64,000 nucleotides of DNA from Bacillota bacterium. Lineage in GTDB: Bacteria; Bacillota; Clostridia; Oscillospirales; Ruminococcaceae. Where the stretch lies: the NCBI GenBank assembly GCA_023415575.1, contig JAEZKF010000055.1:55133-119132 (forward strand), given 5' to 3'. Positions 24,359 to 33,775 of this stretch are shown here, piece after piece. Position 1 is the stretch's first letter; every line of letters begins with the position of its first letter. The position numbers and the translations under genes were made by a program. A model generated the notes under the pieces. It was not told the origin of the DNA and did not search any database. It saw nothing but the letters and a program-made list of their open reading frames with translations.

Positions 24359-26086
24359 TTATTGCTCCTCATGGGTTGCTACGCCGCCGACGTCGTCGCC
24401 AACCTTCTTGGCCTTGGCGAGGTTCGACTCATGCTCTGCAAGCGAGCTTGCGAAGTAGTAGTTCATCTCAGCGTCGGTGAGGAAGTAATAGTATGGGGTA
24501 TCATCGGGGTAGATGGCCGCCTTGATGGCGTTAATGCCGGGGTTACAAACCGGCCCTACCGGCAGACCCTCGCATTTGTAGGTGTTGTAGGCAGACGCAT
24601 ACGCCTGTTTGTCTTCCTCATTGCTGACAAACGGGAAGATGTTGTCGTTGACGTAGTTGATGGTTACGTCAGACTGCAGGAAGGGGAAGGTCTTCGGCTT
24701 TTTCAGACGGTTGTTAAAGACGCTTGAAACCATATACATATCATCCAGCGTGCGGCCTTCCTTCTGGATGATGGAAGCAAGGGTGAGCGCCTCGTCCAGC
24801 GTCATGTCCATCTTCTCAATGCGGGTAAGCAGGTCTGCGGTAATCTTCTTGTTGAAGTTTGAAAGGAACTTCTTTGCTACACTTTTGGGGCTTTCATCGA
24901 CAAAGAAGGTGTAGGTATCCGGGAAGAGATATCCCTCGAGCTTCAGATAACGGTTGCCGCCGGTGGGAATCAACTTTTCAAACTCATATCCGAACTCGGT
25001 GGTGTTGAGCGTGTTGATAAATTCCTGTGAGCTGCAAACGTTGTTTTCCTCCAGTTGCTTAGCAATGTCAAGGACAGTCACGCCTTCAATAAAGGTGATG
25101 GTTACCTCCTTCTTCTTGTTGCGCTCAACCTGAATGATGTTGATAATCTCGTCGTAGGACATATTGGAGTTGAGCTCAAAGCTTCCGGTCAGGTAGGTAT
25201 CCTCATAATTGCGGTATTTTGTATAAAGACGGAAGGTCAGCGGCTGCGAGATAACACCGTTGTCCTTGAGTATGGAGGCAACCTGCTGCGTGGTTGCTTT
25301 TTCAGGAATCGTTATGGTAATCTCCTTCTCGGACTTGAACAGACCGAGCACATCGCTCATCGACTGTAAAATGAAAATTGAAAGCAAAATAGACGCAAAC
25401 AGCACGCCGATGGTGTAGATAATGCCGTTTGCAAGGCGTCCAAGGCTGCGCATGGTTTTATTGCCGCGCGATGTCTGCGGACGCTGGCTTGCAGAAGGGG
25501 GAACATAATCAAACTCATCCTGCGCAGAGTTAGATACAGAACGGGTACGCCGATTGGAGACTGCCGCATCACGCGAAGCAGGCTGTGCCTGACGGCTGCG
25601 GTTATCGAAGTCGGGGATGGAGTTAAAATCCTCATCGGAAATATGCAGCTTAAAGGGCTTTGACGGCCTTACGGGGGTCTGCTGCGGCATACTGTAATAA
25701 GGATTTACATCCTGCTTGTCGCCGTAACTCTTTACTCCATCGGAAGGAGACTTCATCTGCCGCTCAATCGCCTGACGGGAGATAACGCGGGTCGGTTCAC
25801 TTGCCGGCTCGGTACTCTTTGCAGGGGTAGAATCAATATCCGGCGGCAGCTCAGTGAATGAGTTGGGCTTATACACGTTCTTCTTGGGCGTGATAGGCGG
25901 TGTAGGGGGAGTAGCCGGCGGTGTAGGAGTCGGCTGCGAGGGGGTCTTCTTGGTGCCGAAAAACTCCTCATCCGATTTCTCTATATCGAATAACTGGGGC
26001 TTCGGCCTTGCATGCTCTGCCGCTCGCTTTGCAAGCTCATCGGAGAGCGTCAGTCCCTCATCCTTTTTGGGATCGTATGGAGCCAT
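24359..26086 (-). CDS. mltG: Endolytic transglycosylase MltG with long cytoplasmic extension
   Basis: A 575-residue protein, about 200 longer than typical MltG. Residues 1-215 are Pro/Ser/Arg-rich and apparently disordered in the cytoplasm; a single membrane helix spans about 219-243; the YceG/MltG domain follows. The catalytic Glu is E443 in LASIIQKEG; LEGYLFPDTY and GLPVGPVCNPGINAIKAA are further signatures. MltG cuts nascent glycan strands at the membrane and sets their length. The cytoplasmic extension may dock to division or synthesis partners (inference). Confidence 0.92.
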   Translation of the reverse strand: MAPYDPKKDEGLTLSDELAKRAAEHARPKPQLFDIEKSDEEFFGTKKTPSQPTPTPPATPPTPPITPKKNVYKPNSFTELPPDIDSTPAKSTEPASEPTRVISRQAIERQMKSPSDGVKSYGDKQDVNPYYSMPQQTPVRPSKPFKLHISDEDFNSIPDFDNRSRQAQPASRDAAVSNRRTRSVSNSAQDEFDYVPPSASQRPQTSRGNKTMRSLGRLANGIIYTIGVLFASILLSIFILQSMSDVLGLFKSEKEITITIPEKATTQQVASILKDNGVISQPLTFRLYTKYRNYEDTYLTGSFELNSNMSYDEIINIIQVERNKKKEVTITFIEGVTVLDIAKQLEENNVCSSQEFINTLNTTEFGYEFEKLIPTGGNRYLKLEGYLFPDTYTFFVDESPKSVAKKFLSNFNKKITADLLTRIEKMDMTLDEALTLASIIQKEGRTLDDMYMVSSVFNNRLKKPKTFPFLQSDVTINYVNDNIFPFVSNEEDKQAYASAYNTYKCEGLPVGPVCNPGINAIKAAIYPDDTPYYYFLTDAEMNYYFASSLAEHESNLAKAKKVGDDVGGVATHEEQ

Positions 26087-26131
26087 GTGGTTATCCTCCC
26101 TGAACTATGGTATCGCCGCTTTGTAAAGAGG

Positions 26132-26728
26132 CTAATCTCTTGACAGGCGGCAGGTGATAATTTCATTCTCAGTGACAATCATATCGCACGCGATATCAAA
26201 CCGCCCTCTATGCAGGCTGCGCAGAATGCAGGAGCGGTAGCAGAGGCCAACCATCGTACCGCGGTAGCGCGAAAGAAATCTATCGTAATAGCCTTTGCCA
26301 TAGCCTAGGCGAAAGCCTTGTCGGTCAAACGCAAGCCCGGGCACAATGCACACGCTGTCTTCAAATGAAGTGAGCTTTTCACATTGGTCGGGGATTGGTT
26401 CTAAAACGCCAAAGGTGCGTTTTTGCAGGTCGTTTAGCGAGTGGATAAGATAAAAGCACATATCCCGCGTGTTGTCGATGCAGTAGGGAACAGCCACCTG
26501 CTTGCCTTGGGCAAACGCCCATTCAATCAGCGAGAGGGTATCGACTTCAATAGCGGTGGAAACATAGGTAAGTATGAGTCCTGCGTTTTTAACCTGCCAG
26601 ATACTCTTTAGATTTTCAAATATCTTCGCATCGCTTTGTGCCTTTTGCTCTGGGGCCATAGTCAAGCGAATCTCTTTATACCTGTTTCTCAGGTTTTGCT
26701 TATAGACCCTTATATCGAATCTTTGCAT
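26132..26728 (-). CDS. 5-formyltetrahydrofolate cyclo-ligase family protein
   Basis: A 198-residue member of the 5-FTHF cyclo-ligase (MTHFS/YgfA) family. The ATP/phosphate-binding signature GFRLGYGKGYYDRFLSRY and the N-terminal KQNLRNRYKEIR basic segment are clear. It recycles 5-formyl-THF to 5,10-methenyl-THF. The start ATG 26728 overlaps the end of the DJ-1 gene by 19 bp, so the two are co-translated from one message. Confidence 0.9.
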   Translation of the reverse strand: MQRFDIRVYKQNLRNRYKEIRLTMAPEQKAQSDAKIFENLKSIWQVKNAGLILTYVSTAIEVDTLSLIEWAFAQGKQVAVPYCIDNTRDMCFYLIHSLNDLQKRTFGVLEPIPDQCEKLTSFEDSVCIVPGLAFDRQGFRLGYGKGYYDRFLSRYRGTMVGLCYRSCILRSLHRGRFDIACDMIVTENEIITCRLSRD

Positions 26729-27258
26729 TGCAATGAGGCCCTTAAGATGTCGGACCGTTCCTTTCCAAGCAGTGCTTCTACGAGTGCAAGGCCAAAATCA
26801 ACGGCTACACCTGCGCCGGCGGCGGTGACGAATTTACCGTCGCGCACAACCCCGCCCGGGTTGTAAAGTCCGCCTGTCACCTGTGTCTCATAACCCGGGA
26901 AACAGGTAAACTTTTTGCCGTTTAGCAAGCCTTTGTGTCCTAAAATAGAAGGAGCAGCACAGATTGCACCTATCCATCTATTATTTTGTGCGCAGAAATC
27001 AATAAAACACTGCACAACCTCGTTCTTTTCAAGATTCAAAGTGCCCGGCATACCGCCCGGAAGAACAATCATCTCAGCGTTATCAGGTGAAGCATCCTCT
27101 GCTTCCATGTCGCAGGCGATAGTGATGCCGTGCGAGCCCTTGATAAGCTTTCCGCCAACACCAACTGCAGCTACATCAAGCTCGGCGCGGCGCAGAATAT
27201 CAAGCGGCGCGATTGCCTCGGTCTCCTCAAATCCGTTTGCCAAAAACAGATAAATCAT
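26710..27258 (-). CDS. DJ-1/PfpI family protein (YajL/DJ-1 branch)
   Basis: A 182-residue DJ-1 type protein. The nucleophile elbow is GAICAAPSILG with Cys near residue 99; the partner Glu is in NGFEETEAIAPLD near the start. This subgroup has been described as a chaperone or protein deglycase, with debate about the latter. A good AAAGGAG site lies ahead of ATG 27258. It heads the DJ-1, cyclo-ligase, mltG, trhP run. Confidence 0.9.
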   Translation of the reverse strand: MIYLFLANGFEETEAIAPLDILRRAELDVAAVGVGGKLIKGSHGITIACDMEAEDASPDNAEMIVLPGGMPGTLNLEKNEVVQCFIDFCAQNNRWIGAICAAPSILGHKGLLNGKKFTCFPGYETQVTGGLYNPGGVVRDGKFVTAAGAGVAVDFGLALVEALLGKERSDILRASLQCKDSI

Positions 27259-27336
27259 CTATACACAGCTCCTTTCAAAAGAAAGAGGGGGTAATCTTAG
27301 TTTTACCACATTTTAACTGTATGATACCACACTACG

Positions 27337-28113
27337 TTACTTGCATGCTTTAAGCGCTGCATACTTTGCCCGCACCTCGGTCATCTTGCCGCAGGTCATC
27401 TTGCCCTCGGGGCAGGGACCGTTTAAGCAGGGCGGACCGGCCGATGCAAACAGATTGGGTGCAACAGCAGTTACTAAATGCAGCATCTCATCCGCAACCG
27501 CCTGAATCTCCCACTGGGCGCGGTTGCAGCAGCGGTGTGCAAAGAAGTTGTGCAGGCTGCGCGCGTTCATCGTCACCACCATGCGGGTGTCACAGGCATT
27601 GGGCAGCACAAAACGCGCGTCCTCAATGGCGAGCTTTTCCGCCTTCTTTTGCGCCGCTTCCTCGGATAGTCCCTGCGCCACGAGCCGTTTTGTATGCTCC
27701 TGCTTTAAAATCTCGCTTAGGTGGTCATAGTGGCGCGCCGCCTCTTCCATGGCGAGGATGTACTCCTCCTTTGCCTCGGGGATGGCGGCTATCTCAGGCG
27801 GAACGATGTACTCAAAGCCGCTCTTGCGCACATAGCGCTGGCTTTGAACAGAAAAGGACGCGATGCGGTGACGGGTAATCTGCGCAAGCAGCGCGCGCGA
27901 TACCCCTTCAATACCGAAGGTAAAGCTCGCGTGCTCAATAGGGCTTTCATGCCCGATTTCCGCAAGCATCGCAACGAACTTCGCGGTGCTTTCCGGGGTC
28001 AGCCCGTCGGTCAGGGCCTCGATGCTGTCCGCGTTGCTGTAGCATAGCTTTGCAGCGGCAGCGACCGTCTTTTCCGGTTCGGGTGTGTGAGAAATCAAAG
28101 TGACCTTCGGCAT
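27337..28113 (-). CDS. thyX: FAD-dependent thymidylate synthase
   Basis: A 258-residue ThyX. The defining RHRxxSxxxxSxR motif is present as RHRIASFSVQSQRY, along with the catalytic Ser region and the C-terminal VLPNACDTRMVVTMNARSLH. It makes dTMP from dUMP with methylene-THF and FAD. The last 30 residues carry four Cys (PPCLNGPCPEGKMTCGKM), a common clostridial extension. No thyA is seen, so it may be the only dTMP synthase here (window-limited inference). Confidence 0.95.
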   Translation of the reverse strand: MPKVTLISHTPEPEKTVAAAAKLCYSNADSIEALTDGLTPESTAKFVAMLAEIGHESPIEHASFTFGIEGVSRALLAQITRHRIASFSVQSQRYVRKSGFEYIVPPEIAAIPEAKEEYILAMEEAARHYDHLSEILKQEHTKRLVAQGLSEEAAQKKAEKLAIEDARFVLPNACDTRMVVTMNARSLHNFFAHRCCNRAQWEIQAVADEMLHLVTAVAPNLFASAGPPCLNGPCPEGKMTCGKMTEVRAKYAALKACK

Positions 28114-28258
28114 ACAGACCTCCGTTCTGCCGCGACTTTTGCGCGACTGCCGCTATTAGTGATATGTTTACTTCATTTACAAGAAGCAACTTCGAAATAT
28201 CAAAGCACTTTAAATCTTATCTAGCTGTGTGATATTCTGCATGATTTTCTTAAAGAAA

Positions 28259-30634
28259 TTAGATTTTATCAAGTTGAGTAAAATTCTGCATGATTTTCTT
28301 TGTCCCGCGCGTATCAAAAGCAATCTCAAGCAGGGTATCATTACCCATCGGAGTAACGGAAATAATCATTCCGTCACCGAATATCTTGTGCCGTACCCGC
28401 TCGCCGGCTGCAAAGGTCTGCTTTGCACCGGTTCCCTTGGGGGTAATTGCAACGCGCACAATGTCGTTAATCCCGCCCGTGCGGTTTTGCGGCGTCGTAT
28501 AGGCCGGGGTTTGCGGTTTGCTTGTCCATGAGGAAAGCCCGGTCTCGTTCTTGTACTCAGCCGGTATCTCGGTTAAGAAGCGGGAGGGGCGGTTGCGGGA
28601 AGTCTGTCCAAATAACATACGAGATGCAGCGTTTGTAATCGTCAACTTTTCCTTCGCTCTTGTAATTGCAACGTAGGCAAGGCGGCGTTCCTCCTCCACC
28701 TCGGCGGGGTCGTACATCACCCGCATGCCGGGGAAGATGCCCTCCTCCATGCCCACGATGAATACAAACGGGAACTCAAGCCCCTTGGCGGAGTGCATCG
28801 TCATCATTACCACCGCATCGGCGTCGGCATCGTAGTTGTCAATATCGGTTAACAGCGAGACCTCCTCCAAGAAGCCGGAAAGGCTTGCGTCCTCGTTCTC
28901 CTGTGTATATTTTATAACGTTTGTCAATAGCTCGCTTAAGTTCTCAATTCTGGTAAGGCCCTCGTCGCCCTGTGCGCGCAGCATATCCATGTAGCCCGTT
29001 TCTTCCATCACGTTTTCAAGCAGGATGTCAAGCTGTGTCTCCTGAGCGGTATCGATAAAGCCCTGCATCATCCTTGCAAAGTCACGCAGAGGCCCGGCCT
29101 TGCGGGCAAGACCTGCGTAATTCTCCGGCTCGCTGATGACCTCAAACATCGAGACGCCGAGGCTGTCCGCAATCTCGCGGGCCATGGCAACCGTTGCATC
29201 GCCGATGCCGCGCTTGGGCTCGTTGATGATGCGGGCAAGGCGGACGGTATCAGCCGGATTGTTGATGACGGATAGATACGCAAGGATATCCTTAATCTCT
29301 TTGCGCTCATAAAAGCGCAGGCCGCCGATAATGCGGTAGGGAATAGCTGCCTTAATAAAATACTGCTCCAGCTGTGCGGACTGCGCATTCATGCGGTACA
29401 AAATGGCGTGGTCGCCGTACTTGCGGCCCTCACGCACGTTTTCCTCGATGGCGTTTGCCACAAAAGCGCTCTCGTCCTCGGCGCTTGTTGCGCGGTAGAC
29501 CAGTACCGGCTCGCCCTTGGCATTGCTTGTCCAAAGCTCCTTGCCCTTGCGCTGCGTGTTGTGGGCGATAACCCTGTTTGCGGCGTTCAGGATGGTCTGT
29601 GTGCTGCGGTAGTTCTGCTCAAGGCGCACCACCACAGCACCGGGGAACTGCTTTTCAAACGAGAGGATGTTCTCTATAGTAGCACCGCGGAAGCGGTAGA
29701 TGCTCTGGTCATCATCGCCCACCACGCAGATGCGTTTATGGGCAGCAGAAAGCAGCCCGACTAAGCGGTATTGGGCGTGGTTGGTGTCCTGATACTCGTC
29801 AACCATCACATAGGCAAACCTGCGCTGCCACGCCTTGAGCACCTCGGGGAACTGCTCAAACAGGCGGACGGTGCATACAATAAGATCGTCAAAGTCCAGC
29901 GCATTTGCCGCCTTGAGGCGTTTTTCATAAAGCTCATAAAGCTCCGCAATCTTTGTCTCGCGGAACTCACCGTTAGCACTCTGTTTTGCCTGCGCAGGGG
30001 TTAATAGCTGGTCCTTTAAGCGGCTGATGGAGCCCAGCACCTGCTTGGGCGGGAACTGCTTATCGTTGATATTCAGCTCTTTGATGCAATCCTTTAAAAC
30101 GCGCACCGAGTCGTCGGTGTCGTAGATGGTAAAGCTCTTATCATAGCCGAGCGCTTCAATCTCGCGGCGGAGAATCTTGGAGCAAACCGAGTGAAAGGTG
30201 CCCGCCCAGATATCTCTGGCCGTTTCGTCCAGCATCGCCTCCAGACGGTCCTTGAGCTCGCCCGCCGCCTTATTGGTAAAGGTGATGGCAAGCACGTTCC
30301 ACGCCTTGGGAGGATTATCAGCAAGCAGCCACTGTACCCGCTCGCGGTCGAATATCCCGTTTTTCAGGCAATCAGACAAAAAGTCAATGTCGTCCTGCGT
30401 AAGGTCACTAGGGACGTAATCGCTGTGATAGGCATTGCCGTACTGAATCAGGTAGGCGATGCGGTTAACGATTACGGTGGTCTTTCCGCTTCCGGCACCC
30501 GCGAGAATCAGCAGGGGGTTCTGGGTGTCAAACACTGCCGCGCGCTGGGTATCGTTAAGCTTCGAGTATTCCTTTTCAAGCAGCCGCTTTTTTAGTTCTA
30601 TGTAGGTGGAACGGATATCCATACTAGGTACCAT
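28259..30634 (-). CDS. pcrA: ATP-dependent DNA helicase PcrA (UvrD/Rep family)
   Basis: A 791-residue superfamily 1A helicase. Motif I is LAGAGSGKTTV, Ia ITFTNKAAGELKDRL, II MVDEYQDTNHAQY, III VVGDDDQSIYRFRGA, IV RLEQNYRSTQTIL, V TMHSAKGLEFPFVFIVG, VI RRLAYVAITRAKEKL. The C-terminal ~60 residues form the PcrA Tudor-like domain (GERVRHKIFGDGMIISV) that binds RNA polymerase. A roughly 40-residue insert follows motif I, before Ia. It unwinds DNA in repair and removes blocks to replication. ATG 30634 and ATG 30622 are both possible starts. Confidence 0.95.
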   Translation of the reverse strand: MVPSMDIRSTYIELKKRLLEKEYSKLNDTQRAAVFDTQNPLLILAGAGSGKTTVIVNRIAYLIQYGNAYHSDYVPSDLTQDDIDFLSDCLKNGIFDRERVQWLLADNPPKAWNVLAITFTNKAAGELKDRLEAMLDETARDIWAGTFHSVCSKILRREIEALGYDKSFTIYDTDDSVRVLKDCIKELNINDKQFPPKQVLGSISRLKDQLLTPAQAKQSANGEFRETKIAELYELYEKRLKAANALDFDDLIVCTVRLFEQFPEVLKAWQRRFAYVMVDEYQDTNHAQYRLVGLLSAAHKRICVVGDDDQSIYRFRGATIENILSFEKQFPGAVVVRLEQNYRSTQTILNAANRVIAHNTQRKGKELWTSNAKGEPVLVYRATSAEDESAFVANAIEENVREGRKYGDHAILYRMNAQSAQLEQYFIKAAIPYRIIGGLRFYERKEIKDILAYLSVINNPADTVRLARIINEPKRGIGDATVAMAREIADSLGVSMFEVISEPENYAGLARKAGPLRDFARMMQGFIDTAQETQLDILLENVMEETGYMDMLRAQGDEGLTRIENLSELLTNVIKYTQENEDASLSGFLEEVSLLTDIDNYDADADAVVMMTMHSAKGLEFPFVFIVGMEEGIFPGMRVMYDPAEVEEERRLAYVAITRAKEKLTITNAASRMLFGQTSRNRPSRFLTEIPAEYKNETGLSSWTSKPQTPAYTTPQNRTGGINDIVRVAITPKGTGAKQTFAAGERVRHKIFGDGMIISVTPMGNDTLLEIAFDTRGTKKIMQNFTQLDKI

Positions 30635-30724
30635 GCCTTCCCGGCATTATGCCGCAAAGGACATAAAACCGTAATGTGATATACTTCAGTAATAGCACCG
30701 TAAGGGCGGTGCGGTCATCAATAT

Positions 30725-30753
30725 ATTATAACAAATGCCCTATGCAAAATCAA
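30725..30753 (-). promoter_or_regulatory. Promoter of pcrA
   Basis: On the minus strand TTGATT (30753-30748), 17-bp spacer, TATAAT (30730-30725). The ~84-nt leader contains a small GCACCG/CGGTGC hairpin at 30695-30712. Confidence 0.78.
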
Positions 30754-30823
30754 ACAATTGCAAAGGTGTTTTATAGCTAATGTTAACGCCGAATGTTACC
30801 CTTGCTAGGGCTTGTAGCATCGC

Positions 30824-30856
30824 AAAAAAACAGGCAGCGCATAACTTGCGCTGCCT
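30824..30856 (-). terminator. Terminator of ndoA
   Basis: AGGCAGCGC (30832-30840) pairs with GCGCTGCCT (30848-30856); read on the minus strand it is followed by seven T (30830-30824). Confidence 0.92.
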
Positions 30857-30904
30857 TAAAAAGTGGGGTTATCTGAAAAGGGGTCGCAAAAGGAAAGCTT
30901 AGGT

Positions 30905-31279
30905 TTATGTAAGCTCTCCTTGAGCTCTCCCTTCCGCCGTTAGGCCGAAGCTGATGGACAGTGCCCGGTCGACCTGTTGCATCGCCCCGTCATCTAACTG
31001 TCCCATACGCTCTTTGAGCCTTCTTTTGTCGATGGTTCTTATCTGTTCCAGTAGTACGACCGACTCTTTTGATAGTCCGCAGCCTTCAGCGTCAAGGGTA
31101 ATATGTGTCGGCAACTTGGCTTTATCCTTTTGACTGGTTATCGCCGCTGCGATTACTGTCGGGCTGTACTTGTTGCCGACGTCGTTTTGCACAATCAGTA
31201 CAGGGCGTATTCCGCCCTGCTCCGAGCCTACTACGGGGCTCAGGTCGGCGTAATAGATATCTCCCCGTTTGACCGCCAT
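30905..31279 (-). CDS. ndoA: MazF/NdoA (EndoA) type endoribonuclease toxin
   Basis: A 124-residue MazF-fold protein very close in pattern to Bacillus NdoA: VKRGDIYYADLSPVVGSEQGG, RPVLIVQNDVGNKYSPTVI, AKLPTHITL and VVLLEQIRTIDKRRL. Catalytic Arg and Thr positions (R in GGIRPV, T in AAITSQ) are kept. It cuts mRNA at specific short sequences. ATG 31279 fits the family start; the frame is open further up to TTG 31345, but that adds unrelated residues. No antitoxin gene is visible immediately upstream, unlike the usual ndoAI-ndoA pair. Confidence 0.92.
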   Translation of the reverse strand: MAVKRGDIYYADLSPVVGSEQGGIRPVLIVQNDVGNKYSPTVIAAAITSQKDKAKLPTHITLDAEGCGLSKESVVLLEQIRTIDKRRLKERMGQLDDGAMQQVDRALSISFGLTAEGRAQGELT

Positions 31280-31526
31280 GCTAACACACTCCGTTTTTTT
31301 GATTTCTTTTGCCAGAGAAGTTGTGATGTTTTTCCCTAGCATCAATAGTTTAGCCCAATATGAAGGACGTTAATCATCCGCACTGCTTCAGGGGAGAAAA
31401 AGTAGTACGGTAATTTTTCTAAGCTGCCCTCCACTACATTATATTCGTTTATCCAAGGTTTTGACATCTGCGGTCTAGTCTATGTAATGTTTTGAGTTAT
31501 TTTGTCGTCGGCAATACTGTTCTAGT

Positions 31527-31562
31527 AAAAAAGCGCGACGCATGGTTTCACCCGTGCGTCGC
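31527..31562 (-). terminator. Terminator of glmS
   Basis: Stem GCGACGCATGG (31535-31545) with its partner 31552-31562 (one G-T pair), followed on the minus strand by GC and six T (31532-31527). Confidence 0.92.
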
Positions 31563-31586
31563 AAATGCTTTGTTTGAGATTTGATG

Positions 31587-33407
31587 CTACTCAACCGTTA
31601 CCGATTTTGCAAGGTTACGCGGCTTGTCGATATCAAAGCCCTTTTCATCGGCAGTGTAGAACGCAAGAAGCTGTAATATAGCAGCCGTTAAGAAGGGGTA
31701 GAGGAACTCATCGCAGGGGGGAAGAGTAATAATGCGGTCGGCTGTTTGGTCGTCAAGCTCCGTTGCGTTCGGGAGAATTGCCACAACATATGCACCGCGC
31801 GCCTTTACCTCCTTGATGTTGCTCACCGTCTTTTCAAACAGAGCTGGCTCAAGCGCAATGGCAATCACCGGAACCCCGCCCGTGATAAGCGAAAGTGTAC
31901 CGTGCTTAAGCTCGCCTGCCGCATAAGCCTCACAGTGGATGTAGGAAATCTCCTTAAGCTTTAAGGAGCCTTCCATCGACAGATAGTAATCGCGCCCGCG
32001 CCCGATAAAGAAGATATCGGGTGCCTGCATGATGCGCTCCGCGGCGGCCTTTACCTCGCTCGGGTCTTTTAAGATGATGTCCAGTGTGCTGGGAAGTTCC
32101 GTTAACAGGGCAGTCAGCCTGCGCGCCTCGCTTTCGTCAAGTCTTCCGGCCAGCATCGCCATGCGGATGCCGATAAGATGCATCACCGCAAGCTGAACCA
32201 TATAGGCCTTGGTACTCGCAACCGCAATCTCAACACCCGCGTAGGTGTAGATCACACTGTCTGCCTCGCGGGCGATGGAGGACCCAACCACATTTACGAT
32301 GGCTAAGGTCTTTGCTCCTTTGGCTTTTGCAAGGCGCAGGGCGGCAAGGGTGTCTGCCGTCTCACCGGATTGCGAGATGATGATAACAAGGTCGTCCTCG
32401 CCGATAATCGGGTCACGGTAGCGGAACTCCGAGGCAATATCCACCTGAACGGGGATACGGGCATAGCGTTCGATGACGCTTTTGCCGACAAGCCCTGCAT
32501 GCATCGCGGTACCGCAGGCGGTGATGTACACGGATTTTACACCGCGTAAAAGGTCATCCGAAATGCTGTCTTGTGTAAAGTCCGGCACACCGTTACGGAT
32601 GCGGGGGGAGATGGTATTGTTGATTGCCTGCGGCTGCTCGTAGATCTCCTTGAGCATAAAGTGCGAGTATCCGCCCTTTTGCGCCTGCTCCGCCGAAAAC
32701 TGGGCAATCATCATCTCCTTATGAACCTCGCTGCCGTCTGGTCCTAAAAAGGTAATTTTGTCGCTGGTCAGAATTGCAATCTCGCCCTCGTCGAGGATGT
32801 AATACTGCTTGGTGTACGCAAGGATAGCAGGGATATCCGAGGCGATGAAGTTTTCGCCCTCGCTTTTTGCTACAATAAGCGGGCTGTCTTTGCGCACGGC
32901 AAAGATGGTGTCGGGGATGTTGGAGAAGACGATTCCCAAAGCATATGAGCCTCTTACCCTTGAGAGCGTCTTGCGGATGGCATCCACCGGGTCGCCTTCA
33001 TACAGGCTGTCGAGGAGCCTTGCGACCGCTTCGGTATCGGTCTGGGATACAAACTGCACACCTTCCTTGCGCAGCTCTTCGCGAATCTCCATATAGTTTT
33101 CAATGATGCCGTTATGAACAATTGAGACCCGCCCCGCCGAATGGGGGTGGGAATTGATATCGGACGGCGCACCGTGGGTTGCCCAACGGGTGTGGGCGAT
33201 GCCGCAGCCGGAGGAAAGGTCACCTGCCGTTGACAGCTTCTGCTCAAGGCAGGCAATCTTGCCCACTGACTTTACGGTTTTAAGCGTATTATGACTAAAC
33301 ACTGTAATTCCGGCGGAATCATATCCGCGGTATTCCAGCATCTTCAAGCTATCGACTAATACTTCGGTGGCATTTCGGGTGCCAACATATCCTACTATTC
33401 CACACAT
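31587..33407 (-). CDS. glmS: Glucosamine-6-phosphate synthase (glutamine-hydrolysing)
   Basis: A 606-residue GlmS. The N-terminal nucleophile Cys2 (MCGIVGYVG) opens the glutaminase domain with HTRWATHG; two SIS domains follow (TACGTAMHAGLVGK; ISQSGETADTLAALRLAK) and the C-terminal PRNLAKSVTVE is the family's substrate loop. It makes glucosamine-6-phosphate for peptidoglycan from fructose-6-phosphate and glutamine. A self-cleaving glmS ribozyme lies in its leader, so the product feeds back on its mRNA. Confidence 0.97.
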   Translation of the reverse strand: MCGIVGYVGTRNATEVLVDSLKMLEYRGYDSAGITVFSHNTLKTVKSVGKIACLEQKLSTAGDLSSGCGIAHTRWATHGAPSDINSHPHSAGRVSIVHNGIIENYMEIREELRKEGVQFVSQTDTEAVARLLDSLYEGDPVDAIRKTLSRVRGSYALGIVFSNIPDTIFAVRKDSPLIVAKSEGENFIASDIPAILAYTKQYYILDEGEIAILTSDKITFLGPDGSEVHKEMMIAQFSAEQAQKGGYSHFMLKEIYEQPQAINNTISPRIRNGVPDFTQDSISDDLLRGVKSVYITACGTAMHAGLVGKSVIERYARIPVQVDIASEFRYRDPIIGEDDLVIIISQSGETADTLAALRLAKAKGAKTLAIVNVVGSSIAREADSVIYTYAGVEIAVASTKAYMVQLAVMHLIGIRMAMLAGRLDESEARRLTALLTELPSTLDIILKDPSEVKAAAERIMQAPDIFFIGRGRDYYLSMEGSLKLKEISYIHCEAYAAGELKHGTLSLITGGVPVIAIALEPALFEKTVSNIKEVKARGAYVVAILPNATELDDQTADRIITLPPCDEFLYPFLTAAILQLLAFYTADEKGFDIDKPRNLAKSVTVE

Positions 33408-33442
33408 ATAGAAGTAATCTCCTTATTTAGTTTATTTAATAA

Positions 33443-33471
33443 AACCACAAGGCCAAAAAGGACTGTGGTTG
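33443..33471 (-). promoter_or_regulatory. Hairpin between ribozyme and glmS start
   Basis: AACCACA / TGTGGTT stem (33465-33471 with 33443-33449) followed on the minus strand by TTTTATT. It could be a weak terminator or a stabiliser of the cleaved message. Confidence 0.45.
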
Positions 33472-33474
33472 TGC

Positions 33475-33622
33475 CTTGCCTGCATCTTTGTTTTTCGGTT
33501 ACCCGACATTTTGTATGCAGACTTCGCTTCGGCACCAAAGCGGAGAGGCACCCGCCGAACATTTCGATACTCCTCTCACCTCGTTAACCTCGCTATATTG
33601 CGAGGTGCATGGCGCTTTTTGA
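33475..33622 (-). ncRNA. glmS ribozyme (GlcN6P-activated self-cleaving riboswitch)
   Basis: On the minus strand the leader contains AGCGCC (33616-33611; cleavage expected between A33616 and G33615), the core GAGGTTAACGAGGTG, the ATCGA...TTCGGCGGGTGCCTC segment and P4-type pairing CTGCAT/ATGCAG at the 3' side. This matches the glmS ribozyme consensus. GlcN6P triggers cleavage, and the 5'-OH product is degraded. The 3' boundary is approximate. Confidence 0.92.
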
Positions 33623-33775
33623 TAAGCAAACCCTATCTCTATCAATCCTCCTTCGTATTGTTTTGATTTTGCTATCTGTATTCCTCGCCTCCTTTCAAAA
33701 ATGTAGTGGTGATAAATACGTTTATTGCTGCTTTTGTAAACGGAAAAAACTAGTAAACGTATACACCTTCACTAT

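Noticed and set aside
28229..28531. Plus-strand frame opposite the pcrA 3' end
   Set aside because: Overlaps the PcrA Tudor-like domain; composition is that of a reverse complement.
33469..33666. Small plus-strand frame over the glmS leader
   Set aside because: The sequence is explained by the glmS ribozyme on the minus strand.
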